Shown here: positions 20,917-32,204 of the stretch, piece after piece
Layout of the letters: every line of letters starts with the position of its first letter
How positions within the stretch are numbered: position 1 is the first letter of the stretch
NCBI GenBank assembly: GCA_047495785.1
Contig: JBLDXI010000023.1
Coordinates: 248,001 to 312,000 of the forward strand
DNA length: 64,000 nt
Direction of reading: 5' to 3'
From: Lepidodermella squamata
Taxonomy: Eukaryota > Gastrotricha
Program-made: the position numbers and the translations under genes
The notes under the pieces: generated by a model
Databases searched by the model: none
What the model was told of the DNA's origin: nothing
What the model saw: only the letters and a program-made list of their open reading frames with translations

Positions 20917-22038
20917 CACCTTTTCCCATTAGAAATTGCCACGGCACCAAATTAATTTGCCGACCTATTTTTAGCTCGCACTTGTTCACGTGAATAATTG
21001 CTCGCATTTTTTTCTTCTTCATCGTCGTCGTATTCCACTTCTATGGCAATGATGGTAGTGAATGTATTTTATGGCTTTTGGCAGTGATCAGAGCCAAAAT
21101 ATACGGCACGCGCTATATTTTTTATACAGGGATATCATTCACAACGACTTTGAGCTGCAACGCATTTGCAATAACTTATAATATGAGTTATCTATTTTAA
21201 GATGCTTTCATAGAAAAGGCAGTAATTAAATATTGACCACTAATTGTCACCTGATATCGGAATTTCGCGAAAAGACATTTTTCTGACTTTAATATGCTAA
21301 ATAGCGGTGTTTCTTAAGGAATAAATACCGGCTGATTCAAAAAGAGAACCTTGAATTCGAAATGTATTTTCATAGGTAAGTGAAATATTCTATAATAATA
21401 AGTGCGAGGAAAAAAGAATGACATTAAAAATTACCGCATGGCACAATTACTAACAAAAAAATTATTAGTCTTCCAATTCTTCCTTGGAATTCCATCGCTT
21501 ATGAAGAAAACTAACTAATCTTCAGACTTTTATAACTATTTAGAAATTAATTATTTCAAGGCGTATTTTCGACACTCCCAAATCTTAGAGCTGCGGTAAT
21601 ATTATACATGGAGTCGATTGCCCATCGATAGTGTTTTCAGGCATGAATTATTTTTGTAACAGTTTCAGAAAAGGCGTTTCCACAGCATTTATAAAAATTC
21701 GGGACGATCAAATAAAGTTCAAATTCAAAATTCAAATATTCATGAGTGCCTATAAAAATCTGTCTTTAGAGATTACGGTCCAAATATTAAACAAATTTAA
21801 CGCAATATCAAATTAGGCAACATCAGCGTATTGAAAATATGGCGCGTGCCGTATATTTTGGCTCTGATCACTGCCAAAAGCCATAAAATACATTCACTAC
21901 CATCATTGCCATAGAAGTGGAATACGACGACGATGAAGAAGAAAAAAATGCGAGCAATCATTCACGTGAACAAGTGCGAGCTAAAAATAGGTCGGCAAAT
22001 TAATTTGGTGCCGTGGCAATTTCTAATGGGAAAAGGTG
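20917..22038. mobile_element. 1.1-kb element with about 200-bp inverted arms
   Basis: The left arm (20917-21117, starting CACCTTTTCCCATTAGAAAT) and right arm (about 21841-22038) are near-perfect inverted copies over about 200 bp. TA lies on both sides. The roughly 720-bp centre is AT-rich without a meaningful ORF. This is a non-autonomous long-TIR element. Almost no differences between the arms suggests a young insertion. Confidence 0.8.
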
Positions 22039-22209
22039 TAAATAGGTAAATATCTGGATAACAGAATGGGAAGTAAACTAGTAACGAAACTGCTTGTTAT
22101 GATACAATTTAGCAATATGAGCCACGACAAGACGTGAAAACGTAGAATTTGAATATTGAAAAGTCTTTTTCACATTTTTCAAAATCTGACAGCCTTTCTT
22201 TAACTTTCA

Positions 22210-23260
22210 TCGATCTAGGAAATGTCGAAAAATCCGAGTTCGCCGTTTTCCATTATGAAGAGTACAAGTGTTTCGGGGTCCACTTGGCGGTGTGACAGGT
22301 TTAAATGTCAGTTAGATGGAAAGACGCCAGCTAAAAACCTCAAAAGCCTCAAGAGAATTATATGGTTTACTGGGCCGAGGACCATAAAAGTACTTAGACA
22401 AGCTTATAAAGTTCGGTGGGTTCAGCATCAAACTCATTCATTGGGTAATTCAGTGCATTTCCTTGTTTTATTAGTTGCTACGGCAAGGAAGCAACTGAAG
22501 TTGAACAGAAAAGTAAAGGTCTGGTCATCGCGCCGCCTAAGTTACTTTCAAACACATCCCGTACAACGAGGACTACTACTGACCAAGTTGTTGAATCTGG
22601 AGGAACAGTTGTTGTTGGGTTTGTTTTAATAACCGTAAGCATAGCTTACTCTTTACTAATGCATTTGACTTGTTGTGAACAGTTTTTCGGCTCCTGGTGG
22701 AAGCAATCAGTAAGGGTTTTCTATTGCTTGAAAAGCTGATAGCTATTATTTCGTTATTATAGCTATTATAGGAGAGGTCGCAATAAACCGTTATCGTCCG
22801 ATACTGCCAACAGGTGGATTACACATGGCTTTTTCATCACTATGCATGTTGCGCTTTCGTTGTAGAAGCGATGCTCGATAACCGGCGAAAATCGACGTAG
22901 AAAAAGGCGACGTGCGACGTGGAAGATTCTGCCTGGAATGCTCTTAACTCACAAGAATTGCTCACTTCGGACAATGCCTCGAGCCCAGCTAGATCTAAGT
23001 TGGATCTAAGTCCAACGCAACGAATGGCCAATCGTCGCTCATTCCGAGTGATTCGAGCCCTGCCGCTGCTGGTTTTGCTGCTGTTAAGAAGTCGACTGCT
23101 GTTTACTCGGGTAAATCCACTGTGGACTCGAAGGCGAGTTTAGATGGCGAAACATTTCATAGATTGTTTCCCAGCATCAGCTTCTCAGCGTTTGAGTGGA
23201 CGACTTATTCGGACAGTAGCAGATTTGTACGTCACATGCCCAAGAAATACCCGAAATGAG
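22210..23260 (+). CDS. Exons of a putative membrane protein, unrecognised
   Basis: Several reading pieces look like exons of one gene. 22212-22289 and 22348-22388 give an acidic, aromatic stretch joined by a 58-nt intron in phase. 22475-22725 gives a Thr/Ser-rich linker and one strong membrane segment (VVVGFVLITVSIAYSLLMHL) followed by CC. 22814 onward gives VDYTWLFHHYACC. About 22998-23258 gives a Ser-rich tail ending in KKYPK. The middle joints do not fit well (some introns would be only 30-36 nt), and no start exon was found. It may be a decayed gene. Function unknown. Confidence 0.3.
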
Positions 23261-23360
23261 CCGCGGTGTAAAAAATGTCGGTTATTAAATCATATGCTCG
23301 CTCTTTTTTCGCTGTTCCGTAGTAACGCACAGCAGCACATAACACACAACACAAGCTTCT

Positions 23361-23366
23361 TTTATT
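23361..23366 (-). terminator. AATAAA polyadenylation signal of the intronless receptor gene
   Basis: On the minus strand AATAAA lies 4 nt after the TGA stop (23371-23373), which would give an extremely short 3' UTR. Confidence 0.5.
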
Positions 23367-23370
23367 GTGT

Positions 23371-25650
23371 TCAATTCACCCTCTTCTTAAAAGTGGGGTA
23401 GATCCACGTTATCGACGAAAGCCCCGAAGCGATGATACTTGAGAAAGCTAGTATGATTTGCTGCAAGATGGGGTCAGAGCCCGTCGCTATCACCAGCAGA
23501 ATTCCAGCAGGTAGTAACGTACTACTTAGTACCACACTAATACAAGCCATGCCGAATTCAGGACAATTCTTGGCGACTCCTTTAATATGTTTCAGCTTGA
23601 AAGCAAAGAGAAGAGAAACACTCAATCCTACCATTTCGAGTCCAACCATAGTCCCCAAGATTTCCCAGCTATCCGACGTGCAATCAACGTACCACGTTTC
23701 AATCACGGCATCTTCGTCAATAAATCGAACTGGTTCCATAGCATTCTTTGAGCATTCGGTTCTTTGAAGCAGTAGCCAAGTTAGTAAAAGCATAACCGGC
23801 ACTATGACCGATAATGTGCTGAGGATAAGAATGCTTTTGTCAAATTTCGATAGATCTTTAGGAAACGTTATCTCAGTTACAACATTTTTGGTACTCGATT
23901 TTCTAGCCGGCTTCCGGCGCCTTTTCCGCGCAATTTTCATCTTTTGCGAAACGTATCTTTCGATAACGAAGATTTTAGACGCTGAAATACTGGAGAGCAA
24001 ACAAGATCCAAGGGATAAAGCCGATACAGAGAAGATAGCAAGAACCTTAGATCCATCGGATCTATCGATCGTATAAAGACCTGATGCAGCATTCAACATC
24101 AAACAGCCAAGGAAAAAGGCGGTTTTCGTCATTCTGTAGTTTGATTTTATCACGTATAAACGCAGTAGCATAAGAAATTGAAGCAACGTTACAGCTGCAA
24201 AGAGGGCCCAGCAAATCGCGAAAGCAGGCGTAGGGAATTCGAGGAAAATTGTTACCACTGTAGCACGATCTTTTAGCTGGAACCCACCTCGCCAGGTTAG
24301 ATTCCCAAAATACTCTAAAACGTAATGGTTGTAGTCGAATTCGTCTAACCCATCCTTCTTCTGCTTGATGTAAGCGACATCTTTCAGGCCCTGAATAGGC
24401 GACCATGTTGATACAGCTTCGATTTCTCCTTTAACCTCTCCTTTAGAGCCATACCACATAGGTCCGATTCTCAAGCCATTGACTCTTGACGCCAAAGTTA
24501 CCTGATTTGCTATCTCCGCAACGACACTTGGATATCGAAAATAGTCCGCCAGTGTCAGGTTGTGAAACCGCCTCAACTTCTGGTCAGTTTCGTGAAGAAC
24601 TAATACACTCCTGAGCATGACGTCATGCATGAAATAACCGATATAAATCGCTTCGAGAGATGTCGTATTTGCTAATAGCAGCATCTTGCTCTCGAAATCA
24701 CGCGCCGAGTAGCCAAGATTTGTTATAGCTGAATAGTTAACCGGCTTGATAACTGGACCAAACAAAAATGACTGTCTAAACTGGCTCGCCAACATTCGCA
24801 ATGTGCAATTAATGCCGTTTGGCTTCAGGGATAGTTGAGAATTGAGTATGAAGAACGCGTACTTTGGACCTTGAAGTCCGGCATGATACGCCTCGCATAA
24901 GAATTTTGTCACAACTGTCGATGGAGCAAGGGTTAGCACAATGATTCGAATGTCAGATCGTTTCAACCTTCGAACAGCCTCATCAAAATCTGCCTCGACA
25001 TAGGAATCGTACCAGGGAACTTCAAACCCTTGCGCTATAGCTTTTTCGTACAAAAAGTTGGCCATTGCGAAGTCGTACGCGCTATCAGGCCTAGAGAAAA
25101 TAGCAAATCGATTCCAGCCTCCGATTTGCCTCATAAAATGCAGCATGGCGATAGCTGTGGTTTTGCCAGTTGTCAGCGAAAGGTAGAAGTTTGGAGTTTT
25201 ACTGCGATCTGCCAATATCGGAGATGAACAGTACGTCCCGTAGCCTACAACATTTAAATGATGCTCGACTGTCCCCAATGTTTTACAGCCAGTTGAAAGC
25301 ATAGAGCCGACAACGATTGGCGATGGGATCTTGCTTCCAGGCGGGGTTTCTTCGAACTCGCGATAGAAAGTGATGACTTGTTGCACAGCGGTGGATCCTT
25401 CCATGTCGTCTCTCAGATCAAGTTCTAGCTTGAAGTCAGGTAAAATGTCGTTGCGATTGTTAACATTATCGTAGACAACCTTCGTCGCTAGGACAGCTGC
25501 TGAAGTTTGAACAGGGTCAGTTGTTGACAATGCTGCAATGCTTAGTTGGCGAATAGTATACGGTTTGATTGCGAAAAGTTGATGGATTTGAGTTGTTGCT
25601 ACAATAAACGTGAAGAGCATGCTGTGCATTTCGATATTTGATACAAACAC
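23371..25650 (-). CDS. GABA-B-like class C G-protein-coupled receptor, intronless (copy 1)
   Basis: A 759-aa single-exon ORF. Residues about 25-455 form a bilobed ligand-binding (ANF-receptor type) domain, with the conserved TTGKTTAIAM and GGWNRFAIFSRP segments. The WRGG..LKDR motif before TM1 matches the WPGG.PP.DR signature of GABA-B receptors. Seven membrane segments follow (about 475-757), with a basic second cytoplasmic loop (KKMKIARKRRRKPARK-like). The protein ends right after TM7, so the long coiled-coil tail used by known GABA-B subunits is missing. It is related to the genes at 28014 and 34854 and is closest to the latter. Ligand unknown. The start was chosen as the first Met; the second (residue 8) or third (residue 11) gives an equally good signal peptide. 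Confidence 0.85.
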   Translation of the reverse strand: MFVSNIEMHSMLFTFIVATTQIHQLFAIKPYTIRQLSIAALSTTDPVQTSAAVLATKVVYDNVNNRNDILPDFKLELDLRDDMEGSTAVQQVITFYREFEETPPGSKIPSPIVVGSMLSTGCKTLGTVEHHLNVVGYGTYCSSPILADRSKTPNFYLSLTTGKTTAIAMLHFMRQIGGWNRFAIFSRPDSAYDFAMANFLYEKAIAQGFEVPWYDSYVEADFDEAVRRLKRSDIRIIVLTLAPSTVVTKFLCEAYHAGLQGPKYAFFILNSQLSLKPNGINCTLRMLASQFRQSFLFGPVIKPVNYSAITNLGYSARDFESKMLLLANTTSLEAIYIGYFMHDVMLRSVLVLHETDQKLRRFHNLTLADYFRYPSVVAEIANQVTLASRVNGLRIGPMWYGSKGEVKGEIEAVSTWSPIQGLKDVAYIKQKKDGLDEFDYNHYVLEYFGNLTWRGGFQLKDRATVVTIFLEFPTPAFAICWALFAAVTLLQFLMLLRLYVIKSNYRMTKTAFFLGCLMLNAASGLYTIDRSDGSKVLAIFSVSALSLGSCLLSSISASKIFVIERYVSQKMKIARKRRRKPARKSSTKNVVTEITFPKDLSKFDKSILILSTLSVIVPVMLLLTWLLLQRTECSKNAMEPVRFIDEDAVIETWYVDCTSDSWEILGTMVGLEMVGLSVSLLFAFKLKHIKGVAKNCPEFGMACISVVLSSTLLPAGILLVIATGSDPILQQIILAFSSIIASGLSSITWIYPTFKKRVN

Positions 25651-25692
25651 CGAGCTGCGATGAAATGATGGAATCTAGGCGTAGAAGTACGA

Positions 25693-25701
25693 CTTATATA
25701 A
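25693..25701 (-). promoter_or_regulatory. Candidate TATA box for receptor copy 1
   Basis: GGTTATATAAGTC on the minus strand lies about 45 nt upstream of the start codon, giving room for a short 5' UTR. Confidence 0.4.
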
Positions 25702-25902
25702 CCTTAATTAGGCTACGCTGTCACCTGCCTACTGCTGAGCTTTGTACTTTGGACTTTGAGCCAACTCCTCATCCGGCGCATCTCTTCGTAGGAGTGAGTT
25801 CAGTAGGTTCCGATTAGTTCGAGCGAATTATGGAACTTAGGCAGCCTGAATAATCTATAATACTAAAGTGGGAAGGTTTTGGGGAAAGGCGGTTTGTACG
25901 GA

Positions 25903-25942
25903 TTTATTTCATAACGCTGAGTGCTGAGCGTTATGAAATAAA
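25903..25942. repeat. Perfect 16-bp hairpin
   Basis: TTTATTTCATAACGCT and its exact complement are separated by 8 nt. No poly-T tail or known motif; it may be a MITE remnant. Confidence 0.5.
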
Positions 25943-26339
25943 TGAACGGAAAAATAAAAACATGGTTAGATAGATATTCAAATTGTAGTTATCAGAAAAC
26001 TATCAGCTCATCCAATGGCCTCCAATGGCCTAGGTAACATTTGTTTAATAGTATCGCTTCGTCTTTGTCCTTTCTTCGTCCACTTCTTATGACTAATGTC
26101 ATGATTAATGTAATCATGTAGGTAACTGTAATTATTGTATACAATGTAAACATTCGAGGACGCGCCCAAAGCCCACCCGGCCGGTGCTTGTAATTTTGAT
26201 CAAATAAAACATTGCTTGCTTTTTTGAAAGAATACACCATAGAGAATAGAGTTACCTATGGAATACACATTTCATCGGGAACGCATTGCTTGTTATAAAT
26301 GGTGGAGAGAAAAACTCCGCCACTGCATTTCTGATTAGC

Positions 26340-26480
26340 TTCTGATTAGCGGGATTGAAACGTGCCTTGCCACAGCAGCATTCAGCGACACTTCCACTTT
26401 CTAAAGTAAGCGTTACGATCGCAGCACAGCGTCGATGTGCCTAGTGAAGTTATCCGGGCAGTAGATGTCGCGGGGTGGGC
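26340..26480 (+). repeat. Dispersed repeat related to 32990-33130
   Basis: The two share GAAACGTGCCTTGCC.CAGCA, GCACTTTCA-like and GTGAAGTTA..TGGGCA blocks in the same order. The second copy is preceded by GGTTCAAGTCCC, which resembles a Pol III B box, so the family could be SINE-like. Diverged. Confidence 0.45.
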
Positions 26481-26739
26481 GACAGAGCGACTTGCTGTAA
26501 GTAGAAATCTCGTCGAAAACGATATCAAGTGTTCAGCGCAATTTTAACCAATCAGACAGGCTCCTAGCAGTTCAATGACCAATGATTCAAGATGACATCT
26601 ACTTCGTGTCAAAGATAGCAAAGCGTGGCTCAACGTAGATCTTCGGCAATCATGCTTTTTGTGTTGTTCAGTAGTAATAGGGAAGCCACCCTATCAATTT
26701 TTCTAGGATTTTTCTAGGTGTCCATCAATTTTCGGCAGA

Positions 26740-26830
26740 TTTTATCGAACGTTGCGATGAAGAGTAGCGGAGACAAGGGACAGCCCTGTCGCAAGCTCCT
26801 CTTCACCACAAAGAAGTCCGAGAATTGATG
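26740..26830 (-). pseudogene. Reverse transcriptase fragment
   Basis: The minus strand encodes LRQGCPLSPLLFIATFDKI, the conserved RT block of a LINE. Nothing else of the element is recognisable nearby. Confidence 0.6.
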
Positions 26831-26915
26831 ATTTATTTTGACTGCTACTATAGGCAAGTATAGGCAAAAAATTGATAAAACTAAACAATGAAGACGAGAG
26901 TATGAATTCGAAATA

Positions 26916-27031
26916 CAGGATGTTCGCGTAATAATTCTCTTCTAAAAATAGCTTTGCTACTTTTTGCATGCATTTTAGCTTTTTTGTAGCTATTTTTAGC
27001 TCACCCAGAGTATTATTACGCGAACACCCTG
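26916..27031. mobile_element. 116-bp mariner-like MITE
   Basis: The ends CAGGATGTTCGCGTAATAAT and ATTATTACGCGAACACCCTG are inverted repeats flanked by TA. The interior has inverted GAGCTAAAAATAGCT-like halves, so the whole element can fold into a hairpin. Confidence 0.7.
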
Positions 27032-27926
27032 TATAAGCTAATAGACATATATCTTACTAGACATATTATGGGACGATAGGAGCTCGAACGATTAGGACGC
27101 AGTCTGCTCCTGGAGGAACCAGTGAACTGTATCTCCAGTCTGAAGCCAGTCTGGGCCTCCATTCAGCGGCATCAGGAGTTACAACTGGCGGAAACAATTT
27201 TATTCTTTCGGCGTTCAAACAGTAAGATTCATCGCTATATCATTAATATCTTTTTAATGAATTTATCTGTTGTCCTAATTCCGAACTCTAAATGGACATC
27301 GCCGTAGCGCAAGTAGCGCAAACCAGTTGTTCTCTCACATCTCAAGAGATATTGTGACCGTCTAATTAGCTGTCTAGTGGTTGAATTACGTGATTATTAG
27401 CCGGTTTTCGTTAGGACAAATTCATAAATATGCTGATTCCGCATGGCTCAGGCTGCTCACCTAAACCGACCCAAGGTAAACCAGGTAAACTAAGGTAAAC
27501 CGACCCAAGCTAATTATACCTGGCTGTTTCATTCTGCTGAAAAATGCGATTATTCACTTCGCGAATCGTCCTTCGACATTATCTTGCACTCTTGATCGCA
27601 TAGATAGGGATGCATCATATATCAAACCCTGTAAATAGCGATATGCTTTGCACTAGCCAGCAAATTATTTATTGGCAGGATAGTTTTTATTTTCAACAAA
27701 ACACGAAATTCTACCCCATTCCTTGTGAAATCGACATTGTGTGGACGAAGAAAGTTACCCAAAGAATTAGCTGCGCTGTGTATAATATGTACTAATTATC
27801 TGTTCAGCCTGCAAGTTAAGCTACCCAGTTAGAACGTCATTTGATATTTATGCTCTCCTCACGGGGTCGTGGCTACGTATTCGAACCCGTAGGAATCTGC
27901 GAGATATAGGACCTGGTCGGCGAGAT

Positions 27927-27934
27927 TATAAATA
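27927..27934 (+). promoter_or_regulatory. Candidate TATA box for the five-exon receptor gene
   Basis: TATAAATA lies 80 nt upstream of the ATG at 28014, followed by a pyrimidine-rich stretch that could hold the initiator. Confidence 0.45.
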
Positions 27935-28013
27935 AAGGTGCGCGGCTTACTACATCGTCTTCATTCGCCGCCATTTCGTTTCACGCATTAAAATTATTCT
28001 TTGGCTTCTGAAA

Positions 28014-30938
28014 ATGACTCGGCTAGCGGGAATTATGGTTTTAATCCAAGTTTCGATAGCGCTATCCAGCAAAGTTTTCTTCGACGCAGGTCTGGAAGGA
28101 AACGTTCGATCGGAAGTAGCTACGCCACCGAATGGTAAGAGACAGACGCTTACTATTCTAGCTCACTTGAACTATGGCGGGTCGAGTTTCCCGGTTGGAC
28201 CTTTGTGTACAAAAGCGATGGAAGTGGCCCTGGACCGTTTCAACGAAAATCGAGCGAAAACCAACTGGCTTAATGGCTACGATCTAGAAATTGAGGTGAT
28301 CAACGATTTGGTAAGAATATTTACATCTCCCGTGGTTAGCGAATTTTCTATTCTGTTGCTGCAATTTCAGTGTGATGACGCCGCTACGATAAATCAAACT
28401 ATGCGAGAACTTATTTCAAGTTCGAATCCGAATCGCATCCCTCTCGCTATCACAGGTTGGTGTCCGACCGTAGGCCAATCGGTTGTAGCTCAGTCCCTGA
28501 AACAGCTGAACATGACCGCCGTCACCGTTTACATGCAGAATGAAGCAGCCCTGTCGCAGCCGGCGCGATTCAATTCAGTGTACCAGCTGTTCTTCGCGCC
28601 GATTGTTCAGTACGATGCTCTCGCTTACCTGATGCTTCACTATGGATGGAAACGACTGGCTATTTTCTCAGAGAATCTGCCTTATTTCAATGACGTAAGT
28701 TGGATTTATGTTTCTACGAATCGAATCAAGGAAAGGTTCGATGGAATTGGGTTCTTGAGAGGTTCAGTAAGGGTTCAGTAGGAGAGAGATATTATAACTA
28801 ATGTATATCATAGCTCATAGGTGGATGTCTCGAGGAATATCCGTCTGAAGGCTAGCTTCGCGGGCCCAAGGCGCAGCCAGAGGCCGGAATAGCTGGCTGA
28901 AGGATGAATATCCCACGATGTCCGCCGATAACACCCGCAGTCCATAAATCATAAACTCTTGAACTGACAATGTCTATTTAATTTGAAAGGTTGAGAAATA
29001 CACTCTACCGATGCTGAGCCGGCTAAATATCACCGTGACATGGCTCGGAAAAGTGTCTTTTCTATCCGAAGACACAGCCGAGATGTCATCAGCGATGCGA
29101 GCCATGCGAATGTCTGAACCGCGAATAATCCTCTCGAACACCAATGCCCCAGTCAGTACTGCCTGCTGGCTGTATCACTACGGTATGTATGGACCAAGTT
29201 ACGTAATTCTCGCGAGTGATTGGAGCATTTTCGACCCGGCAACTGCCCAAATTCCAAACTACGTCAAATCGTGGTGCACGCGAGGTATGCTGAAAAAAGT
29301 TGTCCAAAGTTGGCTGTTCGTCTCCTACGCGCGTCAAAGCGATATTTTCGGACCGACATACCGAGACGATCTCGGAATAAACTCTGAAGAATTCACAGCT
29401 GCTATGGAAACGAAAATTCATGATGCTCAAAAAGCTCCTGGCTACGCGGTTTGGCCAGGAGACTGTTACGAAGTCGCTCAATTTACTGGCTTTGCTGTTG
29501 ATAGATTCGAGAAGCTGCTGTCTGAGCGCCATAATTCAACTTTATCGGAATGGACTGTCAGTTCGAGGAATTTCCAACAACACGGTCAAATGTTTTCGAG
29601 TCTCATGAAAGATGCCATCAGCTCGTTGTCGATCAACGGCAGCAAAGGAGCCTTCAAGTTTGACCGCAAGACTTCGCAAAACACCCTTGGGTACTCGATG
29701 TCCTTCACTCAGATGCGATACGGGGAGTCAGGTGGAGCCATCAGAAGAGTCGTTATGGCGTACTTCAGATCAACAGATAATGCAGTGATGCCGCTGAATG
29801 GAGGTCCAGATTGGCGAAACGGCCTACAGGTTCCTCCAGGAGACAGCGTTCGAATTGTTCGAGTTCCCATCGCCCCAATAAATCTAGTTGCCTTCGGGGC
29901 TCTCTTCGGTAAGTTATTATCTGTGGCATTTATCCAAGCGTATCTCATGTTTCGCGTTTCGCAGCTCTCTCAATGGTTGGCTTGGGCTCATGTGCATTCT
30001 TTATTGTCCTAAAAAAGAGACCACCTCAATCAACGGCGACTAGTATTGACATGAGATTTGAAAATTTAGCCATTATGGCTGGATACATGGTTATGTTATG
30101 TTACAGCCCCATAGCCTTGGCTTCTGACGAGAACTACCCTGAAATCTCGATTCGGTACTACAACGCTGGGGCTTTTATTTTGACATGTGGTTTCAGTCTA
30201 AGCTGTTCCGCTACTTTCTGGAAGTTTCTGTATGGCGGGAAGATCTTAAAGACTCGTTTGGCTAGTAAATATTATCGGGGGCTACTAATTATTTCGCTTC
30301 CGCCGTTGACCATTCACGCCATATTAATCGCTATGTTCATCAGCTCAGACTGCCTCGAGATTTCAGAGGTTGAGTTGCCCCGATACTACTCCGCCGATGA
30401 CAGTGTGGCCTTTCTACCTTACAAGCTTGAGTTACGCTTGAATTGGGACAGCCATGTCACATTAGGGTTGATATTCTCAATCTTCGCACTTCATTCCGCA
30501 GCTCTGATGCTACTTTGTTTCAAAAGCTATGACCTTCAAATGGTAAGTTGCTTGTGGTTTTTTAGCGATCAATAATACCTTTGTGTGTTTCAGCAAATCA
30601 AAAGTTACAGAGCTTCGAATGTCACTGTGATCGAACTTTCTCAAACGATCAAAACTATCCAACTGCAGATAATGACGATTTTATCTGGAATCCTTATTGC
30701 ATTTCTTCTGTCAAGCAGTCCAGAAGCTTTACAAGTCACTGTTGCTGCTCTGGTCGTTTGCTACTGCTACCTTGGCATCGCATTTGTAAATGGTAGTAAA
30801 GTGAAGCAAATTTTAGGTATCAAAAGCGAACCTGATCGGATCATCAGCAGCATTTCACTACGCATTTCACTAAGCACATCTCTAGCTAGCGCTCAGCGAA
30901 AACAAAGTCGTAAGTCGACATTGACTCCAAAAGGATAA
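28014..30938 (+). CDS. GABA-B-like class C G-protein-coupled receptor, five exons
   Basis: Exons 28014-28310, 28371-28694, 28990-29908, 29965-30542 and 30594-30938 keep phase and give 820 aa. A signal peptide is followed by a ligand-binding domain (LTILAHLNYGG..., ..NGYDLEIEVIND, then GWKRLAIFSE). The juxtamembrane segment PDWRNGLQVPPGDSVRI corresponds to the WPGG.PP.D motif. The 7TM domain spans exons 3-5 and includes CGFSLSCSATFWK in TM3. The C-terminal tail is about 40 residues and Ser-rich. It is clearly diverged from the two intronless copies on either side. A partial pseudogene copy lies downstream at 32.2-32.9 kb. Intron 2 contains a dispersed repeat. Confidence 0.8.
28800..28960 (+). 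repeat. Dispersed repeat in receptor intron 2, related to 44525-44640
   Basis: Shared order of GAAGGCTAGC, CCAGAGGC, CCGGAA.AGC, GAA.GATGAATAT and GATAACACCCG-type blocks with the TFIP11 intron. About 110 bp, diverged, non-coding. Confidence 0.5.
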
Positions 30939-31391
30939 CACAAAGCTCGATGGTGAATCAGTGACACTACAAGCACAACTTTTATAAAACACAAAACACA
31001 TTTGACGATTACTGTATTTTTAAATATCCGGCTTACTTTAGTGATTCTTCTTAAAAAAATTTAACCGTGCAGCAATATTTCAATTTGATGAATTTTCGAT
31101 CGCCATTTCGAGCAAATTGCTCATTAATGTTGCCTACAAAAATTTGAAACAAACAGACCGCTACCCGCTACCCTCACTTGATCATTCGGCCAAATAAACA
31201 ATACTACAGTGTCGGGCATAGGTAGTCTCATTGACTTCTGTCTACAGTTTTTCGAATTTGTGATGAAAAAATTACAACTTTATTCACATTTAATCAAACA
31301 TCGCAGACGTTGTAGTAGCGTTGGATGACTGGCTCTGATTGTTGGAGTTTGCGCTCATCTTGAAGATGCCACCTGGCGAGCCCATAGAACA

Positions 31392-31782
31392 TCAACCACT
31401 CGTTTTCCCCAACTGGTTATGGCCAATGGCCAGGGTACACTGCGGGAGGCGGGAGGAACTGTGACACGACCACCATTTATCTCGAAATGAAGGGACGGCA
31501 GTGTTTTCGAGAGCTGAGTACTGCACGGCCAGCCCCAGTTCGCGCTCGGTGTCCTTGCAGCTTGCTTCCGCAGGCCGGAAATTGCAGGCCAGAGAAGCGC
31601 TGCCGTTGTTGATCTGACTCGGAGGGATGGTTTTGCTCGCATTCTCCCAGGTTTTAGATTTCGACACGTCAAATCCATCGATTCGGTTGTTAGGAGCTTG
31701 TGCGAAGTGCAGACTAGTGACTTGCAGAGACTTCGAGCCAGATTCAACCATCAAAGGAAACGTTTGTCCCAGGTCCCAGTGT
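31392..31782 (-). CDS. Hypothetical protein, possible terminal exon
   Basis: On the minus strand a reading frame opens at an acceptor-like ATTCAG at about 31783 and runs to a stop at 31392, giving about 128 residues that start HWDLGQTFPLM. An internal Met at 31751 is the only start inside. It has a few Cys and no membrane segment. I do not recognise it and found no matching upstream exon. It lies between the receptor gene and its pseudogene. Confidence 0.3.
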
Positions 31783-32204
31783 TCTGAATAGCGTTACGTC
31801 GACATTATAAGGCGAGTAATGCAGTAGCAAGATACATACCACATCAGTTTCATATTATGGAAATGTTCAGTGAAATACCACTCACCTACCTCAAGGCTCC
31901 AGGCCCAAGCTGGTTACTGGCGCTGTGTAGACGCTGGATGCTGCATATACGGGGTAATACAATTCGATGCTGTCATTCGAATATTAAAATAACCTTTAAT
32001 GAGAAAATTCATAATTTTGTGATGAAAAATTAAAACCAAATGATGAGCTGTGAGCAAAGAATTATACAAAAGATAGTTTATGGCAAGCGGGTTAAGCCAT
32101 GAGACTTACAGTATGTTTGATCAGCTTCTCAGTAATTTACTGAGTTTTTCCAGTAAGCTTTGTCCATCGGTGGCATTGGGTTTTCTGTATTTCCTGCGTT
32201 CTTG

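Noticed and set aside
31355-31747. 130-codon reverse ORF overlapping the hypothetical exon
   Set aside because: Overlaps the better frame, is Arg/Ser-rich with no features, and starts without splice support.
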